DNA from: Vibrio sp. SNU_ST1
GTDB lineage: Bacteria; Pseudomonadota; Gammaproteobacteria; Enterobacterales; Vibrionaceae
NCBI RefSeq assembly: GCF_030563405.1
Contig: NZ_CP130749.1
Span: 620,001-684,000, forward strand
Reading direction: 5' to 3'
DNA length: 64,000 nucleotides
A program made the translations under genes and the position numbers. Below are positions 19,277 to 27,564 of this stretch, one piece after another. The first letter of the stretch is position 1; every line of letters starts with the position of its first letter. The notes beneath the pieces are model-generated. The model was given only the letters and a program-made list of their open reading frames with translations. It did not search any database and was not told the DNA's origin.

Positions 19277-20644
19277 TTAAACCCCCATTCCTAATGCTAA
19301 CCCTAAGGTAATTCTGTTTGAGAGCCGAGTACGCTGAGTGTTAAGCAACTGGATTTTAGATTGGTAAATAGATTGTTGGGCGATAAGCAGTGCCAAAACG
19401 TCACTGGCTCCTTCCTGGTAAAGGTTTTGATAGTTTTTCATACTAGCCTTGGAGAATGTAAAAGCATCTCGATAATGCTGTTCTTGTTGTCTGAGGTAGA
19501 ACTCTTTGTCTAGTGCATTTCCTACCTCATTGATGGCAACCAATAGTTTCTTTTGGTAATCAACAAAGCTCTCTTCTGCTTGAAGCTGAGCTATTTTTGC
19601 TTGGGTTTGTAGTGATGATTGGTCAAGAAGAGGTGCGCTGATCCCCCCAACGAGATTCCACAGGGAAGGATTGTCGATAAGCTGGTTTGGTGTTGAGCCG
19701 CTACGATAAACAGAGGCAGACAGCGTGAATTTAGGCAGCAGATCTTTGTAAGCAACTGCCGCGCTTTTGTCGGCGGCTAGCACTTGCTGATAAGCGGCAA
19801 GGAGGTCAGGACGTGATCCAATCATTTCTCCGGGAAGACGTAATGGCGGAGCTTCAACTTCTGGGATCGTGAAAATCGTTTGGTTGAGCTGGGTGTCGCT
19901 CTTACCTCGTAAGGTATTAAGGCCTCTGATTGCGATAAGTTGATCTTGTTCTTTAGCGGCTAAACTCGCTCTTACTCTGGATGTTGCAGCACGGGCGGTG
20001 TCGAGGTCTGCTTGTTCTTTAAATCCATCGAGCACTTGTTCTAGTACAATACTTTCAGTGTCTGAAAGGCTTTGTAGCCAGCGTTGCTCGACCCCTATCA
20101 CTCTTGCTCTGTAAGCAACATCAAGCCACGTCTCTATTACGCGAGCCGCGAGAGAGTTTTGTGCGTAAACATAGTCAAGTTGCGTTGCCTGTTGTTTCGC
20201 GTTAGCTGCGCTTGCTGTGTCAGCTAAGCGTCCCCAAACATCAAACTCCCAACTTAAATTCAAAGACAGTTTGTGACTGTTCTGAATCTGACTTGTTTTT
20301 TGCCTAGAGGCTTGAAAGTCTGTATTTAAAGAAGGTTGAAGGTATTGATCACTTTGCGCCGCTAATAGTTCAGCTTGCTTCAAGCGAAGTGCAGTTTTAT
20401 GTAGATCGTGGTTATTGGTGAGGGCTTCTTGAACCAGATCGGCGAGAGTTTGATTGTTGAACAGCGAGAGCAATTGTGTCGACATCGTCGTGTTGACGTA
20501 TCGTTGAGAGCTTTCCCATTGCTCGGGAATCTGGGTTGTATTGTTCAAACTGGTTTGTGGCGTTGGTGATAGAGAAGCGCAACCCGTGAGATAGGTCAGA
20601 CTACCCAGTAGTAATAACGCGGATAGGGGGCGGTGTGTGTTCAT
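19277..20644 (-). CDS. RND efflux pump, outer-membrane channel lipoprotein (NodT/OprM type)
   Basis: 455-residue TolC-like outer-membrane factor. A lipobox (LTGC, Cys22) shows lipid anchoring. Two OEP repeats of long helices and strands follow, including WELSWEFDVWGRL-like LNLSWEFDVWG, GSRPDLLAAYQQVLAAD and LYQEGASDVLALLIAQQ, all typical of NodT-family channels. First gene of the efflux-TCS operon, so the promoter should lie in 20645-20790. Confidence 0.92.
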   Translation of the reverse strand: MNTHRPLSALLLLGSLTYLTGCASLSPTPQTSLNNTTQIPEQWESSQRYVNTTMSTQLLSLFNNQTLADLVQEALTNNHDLHKTALRLKQAELLAAQSDQYLQPSLNTDFQASRQKTSQIQNSHKLSLNLSWEFDVWGRLADTASAANAKQQATQLDYVYAQNSLAARVIETWLDVAYRARVIGVEQRWLQSLSDTESIVLEQVLDGFKEQADLDTARAATSRVRASLAAKEQDQLIAIRGLNTLRGKSDTQLNQTIFTIPEVEAPPLRLPGEMIGSRPDLLAAYQQVLAADKSAAVAYKDLLPKFTLSASVYRSGSTPNQLIDNPSLWNLVGGISAPLLDQSSLQTQAKIAQLQAEESFVDYQKKLLVAINEVGNALDKEFYLRQQEQHYRDAFTFSKASMKNYQNLYQEGASDVLALLIAQQSIYQSKIQLLNTQRTRLSNRITLGLALGMGV

Positions 20645-20791
20645 GCTGTCTTACTCTAAGGTATTTATCTTTAGATATACCTAACAGCGAGTAAATTGGA
20701 GGTGAAATGAGTGTTTGGTTATTGATTAAAATTGGATATGGATATGGATATGGGCTGATAAAGGATTTACGAAAGAACTTCTGAAAACAGA

Positions 20792-20815
20792 AAAGCCACT
20801 GAAATCAGTGGCTTT
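20792..20815 (-). terminator. terminator of the HD-GYP gene
   Basis: Perfect stem AAAGCCACTGA / TCAGTGGCTTT with a 2-nt spacer; on the minus strand it is followed by TCTGTTTTC. The same hairpin sequence is used again at 22581-22608. Confidence 0.7.
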
Positions 20816-20891
20816 CTAGGCTCGTCCGTTTTATCAAATCAGGCCATGCATGGAAAGTGCTGACCTCTTAACCCTTGATTAGCTGGCTCTA

Positions 20892-22091
20892 TTAAAAGAA
20901 AGGGGAGACATCAATTTCAGCCTTCGTAGGAGAAATTGCTTTTACAATCGTATGCCAGCTATGTTTTAAATCCACATACTTGACGTCAATGAAACGTTTA
21001 TTCTTTCTTGAATAGAAGCACTTAACGACAGGCTCAACAGGAGCATCATCATTCGATGACCATACAATTCCAAGATGACCATTGCTCAGCTCAACGATGG
21101 CCCCAATAGGGAAAATACCAATGCAATTAATAAATTTGTACACCAATTGCCGGTCTAAGTGATTAGGTGTCATACCTAACATGATTTTAAACGCTTCCGC
21201 TGGGCTCATTCCACGTTTGTAGCAACGGTCAGCCGTTAATGCGTCATAGATATCGACGATACAAGCCATTCGGCCGTGCAGCGGAATTTGCTCACCTTTT
21301 AGTCCATTAGGGTAACCTGTACCATCTAATTTTTCATGGTGCATTAAACATACATCACGGCTAATGTGACTTAAGCCTTCGATTTTTCTGATGATAGGTT
21401 TAGCGAATACTTGATGTTGTTTGATATGCGCAAACTCCTCCTCGGTTAAACGAGAAGGTTTGTGCAAAACATTATCATCGATATGCACTTTACCGACATC
21501 ATGAATAATCCCACCAATAGCCAATGGCTTTAATCGGTCTTTGCCAAAACCCAAATGCTTGCCAAATGTGACCAAAAGTGTGGCTACATTGACTGAATGT
21601 TCAAGCAGGTATGCATCCTTCTTACGCAACGCAGAAACACATTGCAAAGCGTCTGAATTAATCAGTGCTGATTCAATCAGCTCATCTGCCCAACCATCCA
21701 GTTCATCCGCAACAAACGTATGCGAATCAAATGTTGCCGTAATAATTTTCTGAGCAAGACCACGCGCTTCTTGGATGATTCGCTCGGCATTTTTTTGTCT
21801 TACTTCTCGAGAGGCTAATTTACCTGAGGAGTTTTTACTGCTTTTTTGTGGCCCCTCTGTCGTTTCATCATCAGGAACTGGGTGGAATTTACAACCTTTA
21901 GCAGAGAGTTTCTTGTCAACCCAGACATACTTAATGCCTTTATTAACTAATGTATCAATGCCTTTTTTTGAAGACACGCGTCCAGCGTTAGATAAATAAA
22001 CACGCTCACTTTTCTGAATTGATGTAACAAACATTCCCACAACCAATGTGTTTATGGAAATTTTTACTGAGTCTTTAAGGTCGAACTGCAT
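20892..22091 (-). CDS. HD-GYP cyclic-di-GMP phosphodiesterase with DUF3391
   Basis: 399-residue cytosolic protein. The N-terminal ~130 residues match the DUF3391 module (LVVGMFVTS ... VSKKGIDTLVNKGIKYVWVD), then an HD-GYP domain (about 145-320) with HDVGKVHI, HHEKLDGTGYP (the GYP motif) and DIYDALTADR. All metal-binding His/Asp seem present, so active hydrolysis of c-di-GMP is likely. ATG at 22091 is chosen; an in-frame TTG at 22100 is possible. Likely lowers c-di-GMP and so biofilm formation. Confidence 0.92.
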   Translation of the reverse strand: MQFDLKDSVKISINTLVVGMFVTSIQKSERVYLSNAGRVSSKKGIDTLVNKGIKYVWVDKKLSAKGCKFHPVPDDETTEGPQKSSKNSSGKLASREVRQKNAERIIQEARGLAQKIITATFDSHTFVADELDGWADELIESALINSDALQCVSALRKKDAYLLEHSVNVATLLVTFGKHLGFGKDRLKPLAIGGIIHDVGKVHIDDNVLHKPSRLTEEEFAHIKQHQVFAKPIIRKIEGLSHISRDVCLMHHEKLDGTGYPNGLKGEQIPLHGRMACIVDIYDALTADRCYKRGMSPAEAFKIMLGMTPNHLDRQLVYKFINCIGIFPIGAIVELSNGHLGIVWSSNDDAPVEPVVKCFYSRKNKRFIDVKYVDLKHSWHTIVKAISPTKAEIDVSPFF

Positions 22092-22312
22092 TACATCCAA
22101 TTAAGTGTTGTCAAAAACAGTGTGATTCTAATCCAATTTCGCGACGAATCTAGTCAAATTATTGATTTATTTACGCTAAATGGCCAAAGTTAAGAATTGG
22201 AGACCAAAACTTCACCGACTTATGCCTTTATCTTGATACTATTGCTTACTAACGGTTAGGAGGCTGTGTCGTGCTTAGCAATGAGTTGTTCGTTACTCGC
22301 AGTTCGTTTCTT

Positions 22313-22474
22313 ATACCAATCACAGTAAGTAAGTGATCAAACATAGCGTAGGAAAAAAGCTTGAGAACAAGGCAGAATTTTTCGATAAGTAGTTATTCTA
22401 CAATCAAAAATTCTAACGAAGTTATCGAGGTTTTTAACAAGCTAGGGTGACCAGTTATTTACTACGATTGGTAT
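22313..22474. repeat. MITE-like palindromic repeat element, 162 bp
   Basis: Terminal inverted repeats ATACCAATC(A/G) ... GATTGGTAT with further imperfect symmetry just inside (AGTAAGTAA / TTATTTACT). The interior has inverted segments (AATTTTTCGATAAGTAGTTATTC region) and no ORF. It lies between the HD-GYP gene and the nap operon. Similar ATACCAATC-ended elements are common in vibrios. Confidence 0.7.
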
Positions 22475-22580
22475 TAGCCCAACGGCGATATAGAAAGGAG
22501 CTTTACATCGTGGATGTCGGTGAAGAGGTTTGGTGGGGGAACTGATACTTGTTAGTCATAATACAAAACATCAGATAATA

Positions 22581-22608
22581 AAAAAGCCACTGAAATCAGT
22601 GGCTTTTT
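22581..22608 (-). terminator. terminator of the nap operon
   Basis: AAAAAGCCACTGA / TCAGTGGCTTTTT stem with A/T tracts on both sides. It lies downstream of the last small gene of the nap operon. Confidence 0.85.
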
Positions 22609-22669
22609 AGAGTCAACCCATATCAGAATGGATTAAAATTAGCTGATAAAAGTTGACGTGTATCGATTG

Positions 22670-22807
22670 TTAGTCGATTTCTTTGTCTTTACTCATAGAT
22701 AAAATCCAAAGAGATACGGCTGCAACACCTGCAAAGCCACCAAGTACGATAACTGGCATAGCGGTGTAACCTAGGATGTGCCAGATTACGTTCTCTAAAG
22801 TACTCAT
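22670..22807 (-). CDS. 45-aa single-pass membrane protein, TIGR02808-like, end of nap operon
   Basis: Very short gene starting MSTLENVIWHILG at 22807 with an AAGGAGCAAT ribosome binding site, ending KDKEID. One hydrophobic helix covers residues 16-38 (AMPVIVLGGFAGVAAVSLWIL). It starts 12 bp after the napC stop on the same strand, followed by a strong terminator, so it is the last gene of the nap transcript. It matches my memory of the short TIGR02808 family found near nap genes in vibrios. It may be a small accessory to NapC or the Nap complex; function unknown. Confidence 0.8.
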   Translation of the reverse strand: MSTLENVIWHILGYTAMPVIVLGGFAGVAAVSLWILSMSKDKEID

Positions 22808-22818
22808 TCAATTGCTCC

Positions 22819-23400
22819 TTATTGCCAGCCTTCAACGCCGTGCATGTCTGGTAGTTTATGTGCGATACCTTTATGGCAATCTACACATGTTTTTTCACCA
22901 GAAGCCAATGCAGTAGAGTGCTGTTTCGCACTACGAGGGCTTTGCTCTGAGAAGTCCATGTAATCGAACTGGTGACAGTTACGACACTCAAGTGAGTCAT
23001 TGCCTTTCATACGTTTCCACTCTCGTTCAGCAAGGTGAGCACGACGTGCTTTGAACTTCTCTTCAGTACCTATGGTGTCTAAAATGAAGTATGCGAACAG
23101 CTCTTTTGATGCCTGAACTTTACGTACGATTTTATCTGACCATTCATGGGGTACGTGACAATCTGAACAGATAGCACGAACACCAGAGCGGTTAGAGTAG
23201 TGAATTGTTTCTTGGATTTCAGCAACGATAGGAGCGTGACAACCAGAACAGAATTCTTCCGTATTGGTTGCTTCCATACCCGTGTTGAATGCCCCCCAGA
23301 ATAAAAGACCGCCCGAGAAACCCAAGAATAAAACAACGCCTACTGCTGCTTTACTTGGTGTTGCGAGTCTTTTCCAAAACGCTTTAAGTAATTTTATCAT
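22819..23400 (-). CDS. napC: NapC tetraheme c-type cytochrome, quinol dehydrogenase
   Basis: 193-residue membrane-anchored NapC/NirT cytochrome passing electrons from quinol to NapB/NapA. One N-terminal helix (residues 19-38) anchors it; four heme motifs follow: CSGCH, CSDCH, CRNCH and CVDCH. The GAFNTGMEATNTEEFCSGCH start and C-terminal CHKGIAHKLP are typical. It is 29 bp after napB. With no napG/H here, NapC is the likely sole quinol route. Confidence 0.96.
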   Translation of the reverse strand: MIKLLKAFWKRLATPSKAAVGVVLFLGFSGGLLFWGAFNTGMEATNTEEFCSGCHAPIVAEIQETIHYSNRSGVRAICSDCHVPHEWSDKIVRKVQASKELFAYFILDTIGTEEKFKARRAHLAEREWKRMKGNDSLECRNCHQFDYMDFSEQSPRSAKQHSTALASGEKTCVDCHKGIAHKLPDMHGVEGWQ

Positions 23401-23429
23401 ATATAGCCTCTCTTACAGTCCGGCTACGA

Positions 23430-23891
23430 TTAACGCAGTGAATCTACAGGTTTGAACTCGTTCTCAACTAGTGGCTTAGCATTAGCTTGAGGTACGTGAC
23501 ACTGTAGACAGAAGTAACGACGAGGTGAAACATCAGCAAGAACCGCATCTTCACGGTTCATGTAGTGAGTTACACTCACTTTAGTCGCACCCATTTCTTT
23601 TGCGTTTTTCCAGCTATGGCAAGAAAGACACTTGTTAGCGTTAAGAGAAACTTCATAGCTACGAATAGTATGAGGTACTAAAGGTGGTTGATATACGTAG
23701 TCACTTTCAAGCACTTGGTCACGAGGGAACTTTTTGAAGTCATCTGCTGCGCGAGTTGCTTCAAGTTCACTTGCACCACGTAGAGATTCTACGCCACCAA
23801 TGCCGCCTGGGTTATCTAGCTCAGCTTGAGCTTGAACTGCACCAGCTAGCAAAAGACCAGCTGATAGTAGGGCAGTAATCAGTTTTTTCAT
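23430..23891 (-). CDS. napB: NapB di-heme c-type cytochrome subunit
   Basis: 153-residue periplasmic electron-transfer subunit of nitrate reductase. Signal peptide MKKLITALLSAGLLLAGAVQAQA, then the heme motifs CLSCH and CLQCH with NapB-type context (PPLVPHTI, YFCLQCHVPQANAKPLVEN). The start is preceded by GCGGAGAA. It is separated from napA by an unusually long 125 bp gap containing a perfect 14 bp stem-loop. Confidence 0.96.
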   Translation of the reverse strand: MKKLITALLSAGLLLAGAVQAQAELDNPGGIGGVESLRGASELEATRAADDFKKFPRDQVLESDYVYQPPLVPHTIRSYEVSLNANKCLSCHSWKNAKEMGATKVSVTHYMNREDAVLADVSPRRYFCLQCHVPQANAKPLVENEFKPVDSLR

Positions 23892-23928
23892 GGTTAATTT
23901 CTCCGCCTAAAGGCTAATTCTTTGAGTG

Positions 23929-23964
23929 GACTACTTTTTTCAAAAAGTGATGAAAAAAGTAGTC
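23929..23964 (-). promoter_or_regulatory. perfect stem-loop between napA and napB
   Basis: Inverted repeat GACTACTTTTTTCA / TGAAAAAAGTAGTC, 14 bp and perfect, with an 8-nt loop, inside the napA-napB gap. It may protect mRNA ends, mark a processing site or attenuate. Confidence 0.75.
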
Positions 23965-24016
23965 GCAATATTAAATACGTTAGATCTTGTATCTAGGTTC
24001 TAAAAGCAATTGGCGC

Positions 24017-26506
24017 TTAAGAAACCTTAGTGATCTTAACTGGACACTTCTTGTAATCCGTCTGCTTAGACAGAGGATCTGTTGCATCCAAGATCAACTT
24101 GTTGATCAGAATTCTTGCATCAAAGAATGGTACGAATACCAAGCCTTGTGGTGGACGGTTACGACCACGAGTTTCAACACGAACGCGTACTTCACCACGT
24201 TTGTTTTCGATAAGAACTTCATCACCACGGCGAAGGCCACGAGCTTTGGCATCAGTAGGGTGCATGTAACAAAGTGCATCCGGTACTGCTTTGTAAAGTT
24301 CTGGTACACGACGAGTCATAGTACCTGTGTGCCAGTGCTCAAGAACACGACCTGTACATAGCCACATGTCGTACTCATCGCTTGGTACTTCTGGTGGTGC
24401 TTCGTAAGGTGCATTGATGATAAGAGCTTTACCATCTGGCTTGCCGTAGAAATCCCAACCAGAACCTTTTTTAGCGTATGGATCTGACCCTTCTTTGTAG
24501 CGCCATAATGTTTCTTTACCGTCAACAACGGGCCAACGTAGACCGCGCACTTTGTGGTAAGTATCGTAAGGTGCTAAGTCGTGACCGTGGTCGCGACCAA
24601 AGGCAGCGTATTCTTCGAATAGGCCTTTTTGAACGTAGAAACCTTGAGCTTGTGCATCGTCGTTAAGCTCTTGAGCTTCAGACAGCGGGAATGCATCAAC
24701 GTTGCCGTTTTTGTACAGCACGTCGTACATCGTTTTACCACGATGCTCTGGTGCTTTAGCAAGAAGTTCTTCGCCCCAAACTTCTTCAACAGTGAAGCGT
24801 TTAGAGAACTCCATGATTTGCCATAGGTCAGACTTCGCATCACCTACAGTTTTAACTTGTTGATACCATGCTTGTGTACGACGTTCAGCGTTACCGTAAG
24901 CACCTTCTTTTTCGATCCACATTGCTGTCGGAAGGATAAGGTCAGCTGCTTGAGCTGTTGCTGTTGGGTACGGGTCAGAACATACAATGAAGTTGTCTGG
25001 GTTACGGTAACCTGGTAGACGCTCAGTGTTGATGTTTGGACCAGCTTGCATGTTGTTATTACACATTACCCAGTACGCGTTGATCTTACCGTCTTTGAGC
25101 ATACGGTCTTGAACAACAGCATGAGCACCTGGCTTAGCAGGGATAGTGCCTTCTGGAAGTTTCCAGATGTCTTCTGCAATCTTACGGTGTTTAGGGTTCT
25201 TAACTACCATATCTGCCGGTAGACGGTGAGAGAACGTACCTACTTCACGAGCTGTACCACACGCAGACGGTTGACCAGTTAGTGAGAATGGGCTGTTACC
25301 TGGGGTAGAAATCTTACCTGTAAGAAGGTGGATGTTGTACACAAGGCTGTTCATCCATACACCACGAGTATGTTGGTTCATACCCATAGTCCAAAGTGAC
25401 ATTACTTTGATGTTTGGATCTGCGTATTGCTTAGCCAGCTTGATAAGGTCATTTTGAGATACACCTGACATTTCAGATGCTTTTTCAACTGTGTATTCAG
25501 CGACAGAAGCTTTGTAGTCTTCGAAGCTAATATCAGTCATTTTACCTGAGTTAGGGTTCGCAGCTGCTTTCTGTAGCGGATCGTCATCACGAAGGCCGTA
25601 ACCGATGTCAGTCGTTGCTTGTTTGAAGTTCGTGTGCTTATTAACGAAGTCCCAGTTTACAGCATCGTTTTGGATGATGTAGTTTGCAATAAAGTTTGCA
25701 ATCGCAAGGTCAGATTGAGGTTCGAAGATGTAACCTGTGTCTGCAAGCTCGAAAGAACGGTGGTAGTAAGTAGACAGTACGTTTACTTTAACGTGTGGGT
25801 GGCTTAGACGACGGTCTGTAATACGAGTCCATAGTACTGGGTGCATTTCTGCCATGTTTGAACCCCACAGCACGAACGCATCTGCGTGTTCAAAGTCATC
25901 ATAACAACCCATTGGCTCATCGATACCGAAAGTACGCATGAATGCACCTACCGCAGAAGCCATACAGTGACGAGCATTTGGATCGATGTTGTTTGAACGG
26001 AAGCCCGCTTTCATCAGCTTAACCGCTGCGTAGCCTTCCATTACTGTCCACTGGCCTGAACCGAACATACCAACGCCTGTTGGACCGTTCTTCTTCAGAG
26101 CGGCTTTCCATTTCTCAGCCATTACGTCGAAAGCTTTGTCCCAAGATACTGGTGCAAAATCACCATCCTTGTGGAACTCACCATCTTTCATACGAAGAAG
26201 AGGCTGTTCAAGACGGTCTTTACCGTACATGATTTTTGAAAGGAAGTAGCCTTTAATACAGTTAAGGCCTTTGTTTACAGGTGCTTCTGGGTCGCCTTGA
26301 GTCGCGACCACTTTACCGTTTTGAGTACCAACTAGTACCGAACAGCCCGTACCACAAAAACGACAAGGCGCTTTATCCCACGTGATTTTTGTTTGATCAG
26401 AGCTAGCAATCAGGTTGGTTGCTGTTGCTGGTAGAGTTACACCTGCAACGGCTGCCGCTGATGCAGCTGCGTTTGCTTTCACAAACGCGCGTCTTGTCAT
26501 TTTCAT
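24017..26506 (-). CDS. napA: NapA periplasmic nitrate reductase catalytic subunit
   Basis: 829-residue molybdoenzyme reducing nitrate to nitrite in the periplasm. The Tat signal MTRRAFVKANAAASAAAVAG is followed by the [4Fe-4S] motif (Cys48, Cys51, Cys55 and Cys83) and the likely Mo ligand Cys181 in ARHCMASAV. MGD-binding segments run to the C-terminal RGEVRVRVETRGRNRPPQG. It overlaps napD by 4 bp. NapD should bind the Tat signal to control export after cofactor insertion. Confidence 0.98.
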   Translation of the reverse strand: MKMTRRAFVKANAAASAAAVAGVTLPATATNLIASSDQTKITWDKAPCRFCGTGCSVLVGTQNGKVVATQGDPEAPVNKGLNCIKGYFLSKIMYGKDRLEQPLLRMKDGEFHKDGDFAPVSWDKAFDVMAEKWKAALKKNGPTGVGMFGSGQWTVMEGYAAVKLMKAGFRSNNIDPNARHCMASAVGAFMRTFGIDEPMGCYDDFEHADAFVLWGSNMAEMHPVLWTRITDRRLSHPHVKVNVLSTYYHRSFELADTGYIFEPQSDLAIANFIANYIIQNDAVNWDFVNKHTNFKQATTDIGYGLRDDDPLQKAAANPNSGKMTDISFEDYKASVAEYTVEKASEMSGVSQNDLIKLAKQYADPNIKVMSLWTMGMNQHTRGVWMNSLVYNIHLLTGKISTPGNSPFSLTGQPSACGTAREVGTFSHRLPADMVVKNPKHRKIAEDIWKLPEGTIPAKPGAHAVVQDRMLKDGKINAYWVMCNNNMQAGPNINTERLPGYRNPDNFIVCSDPYPTATAQAADLILPTAMWIEKEGAYGNAERRTQAWYQQVKTVGDAKSDLWQIMEFSKRFTVEEVWGEELLAKAPEHRGKTMYDVLYKNGNVDAFPLSEAQELNDDAQAQGFYVQKGLFEEYAAFGRDHGHDLAPYDTYHKVRGLRWPVVDGKETLWRYKEGSDPYAKKGSGWDFYGKPDGKALIINAPYEAPPEVPSDEYDMWLCTGRVLEHWHTGTMTRRVPELYKAVPDALCYMHPTDAKARGLRRGDEVLIENKRGEVRVRVETRGRNRPPQGLVFVPFFDARILINKLILDATDPLSKQTDYKKCPVKITKVS

Positions 26507-26808
26507 ACTTCACCCTCAAGTTGAGAATTGTTGCTTCCAGTTTCTAAATCCGTTTCGTCCAGTCCAGTCTCGATTTGGTGATAAACCAAAGCTGTCCCTA
26601 AAACGTTCGTAATATTATTAATTTCTTCGATGGTGTCCGTAACAAAACCTTGGTTCTCGGTTTCTAGGACCACGATGATTTTGCCTTCAGGACTGCAGCC
26701 GTAGATCTCTGCGTTATCGAACTGCTCGATTTGTGCTTTGATCTCGTCTAGATGCTCTGGGCTCACATGCACGACTAAACTTGATATATGCACTTCATTT
26801 AGTGCCAT
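26503..26808 (-). CDS. napD: NapD chaperone for NapA maturation
   Basis: 101-residue cytosolic ferredoxin-fold chaperone binding the NapA twin-arginine signal. The EVHISSLVVHVSPEHLDEI start and GKIIVVLETE / NVLGTALVYHQIE segments are typical of NapD. A Glu/Asn-rich tail extends beyond the usual fold. It overlaps napA (ATGA-type junction) and is 23 bp after napF. Confidence 0.95.
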   Translation of the reverse strand: MALNEVHISSLVVHVSPEHLDEIKAQIEQFDNAEIYGCSPEGKIIVVLETENQGFVTDTIEEINNITNVLGTALVYHQIETGLDETDLETGSNNSQLEGEV

Positions 26809-26831
26809 AAATTGCTCTCGTTATTTTTGTT

Positions 26832-27311
26832 TTATGCATTACTCACAAGAATAGCCGAAGTAGGGCAAACTGCTACGCAGGCTCCACATCCGCTACACTC
26901 ATCTAACTTGATTTTTGGTAGAGCAACACTGCCGGCTCTAAGTTGAAACTGAATCGCCATAGGTTCACACATGTCACCACAGCTTCGGCATTCAACATTT
27001 TGTTGCGCTAAGCATTTATCAGAGATAGTTGCTTTGGCTTGCCAAGGTTTTTCTTCCTTGGACTTGAAAATTGGTTCAGGACAAGCGTCAGCACATTGAT
27101 AGCAAAACGTGCATTCATCTTTCGAAAAGTCGACAGTAGGAAAACCACCGTCGCCGATAATGATGATGTGAGTCTCGCAACTTTCGATGCATTTACCACA
27201 ACGTGTACAGTCATCTGCGAAGCTTTCTAGACTTTTAATCCAAGGCAATCGAATTTGGCTTGAATCTACTTTGCGCCTAGAAAATAGGCGTCGTCTCGAT
27301 AGGTCTACCAC
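26832..27311 (-). CDS. napF: NapF ferredoxin-type protein
   Basis: 159-residue cytosolic iron-sulfur protein assisting NapA maturation. Four Cys clusters are visible: CTRCGKCIESC, CTFCYQCADAC, CRSCGDMC and CSGCGACVAVCP. The N-terminal VDLSRRRLFSRR is the usual NapF start. First gene of the minus-strand napFDABC operon; no napE, napG or napH is found here. Confidence 0.95.
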   Translation of the reverse strand: MVDLSRRRLFSRRKVDSSQIRLPWIKSLESFADDCTRCGKCIESCETHIIIIGDGGFPTVDFSKDECTFCYQCADACPEPIFKSKEEKPWQAKATISDKCLAQQNVECRSCGDMCEPMAIQFQLRAGSVALPKIKLDECSGCGACVAVCPTSAILVSNA

Positions 27312-27391
27312 TAAATACCTATTAATGTTGCTAAGATGTTGTAATTGTAGGTCATTGGTTCGTTAATATCTTGTCATTTATCCTCACAAGT

Positions 27392-27463
27392 AGTGTAGTT
27401 TTAGAAATATTTGTATAAATACCCCTTAAGGGCTAAATAGGATCCTATATTGTCTTAGATCAA
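27392..27463 (-). promoter_or_regulatory. nap promoter region with NarP-like 7-2-7 and FNR-like sites
   Basis: At 27420-27435 TACCCCT-TA-AGGGCTA fits the NarL/NarP 7-2-7 palindrome with one mismatch. At 27450-27463 TTGTC-TTAG-ATCAA has one perfect and one weak FNR half-site. A -10-like TACACT (minus strand) lies at 27392-27397. If transcription starts near 27385, the NarP site is centred about 43 bp and the FNR site about 71 bp upstream, close to the E. coli napF layout. Could also serve narQ on the other strand. Confidence 0.55.
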
Positions 27464-27564
27464 TAAATTATGAAGCGTTTGCTCACATATTGAATGGAGC
27501 TCTGTTTTTTGATGTGTGACAATAGGTTCCCGATAGCCACTTTATATACCTCAGGATATTGATT

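Noticed and set aside
24017..26506. Several ORFs of 60-120 aa on the plus strand across napA
   Set aside because: They are shadows of the napA frame; no start signals.
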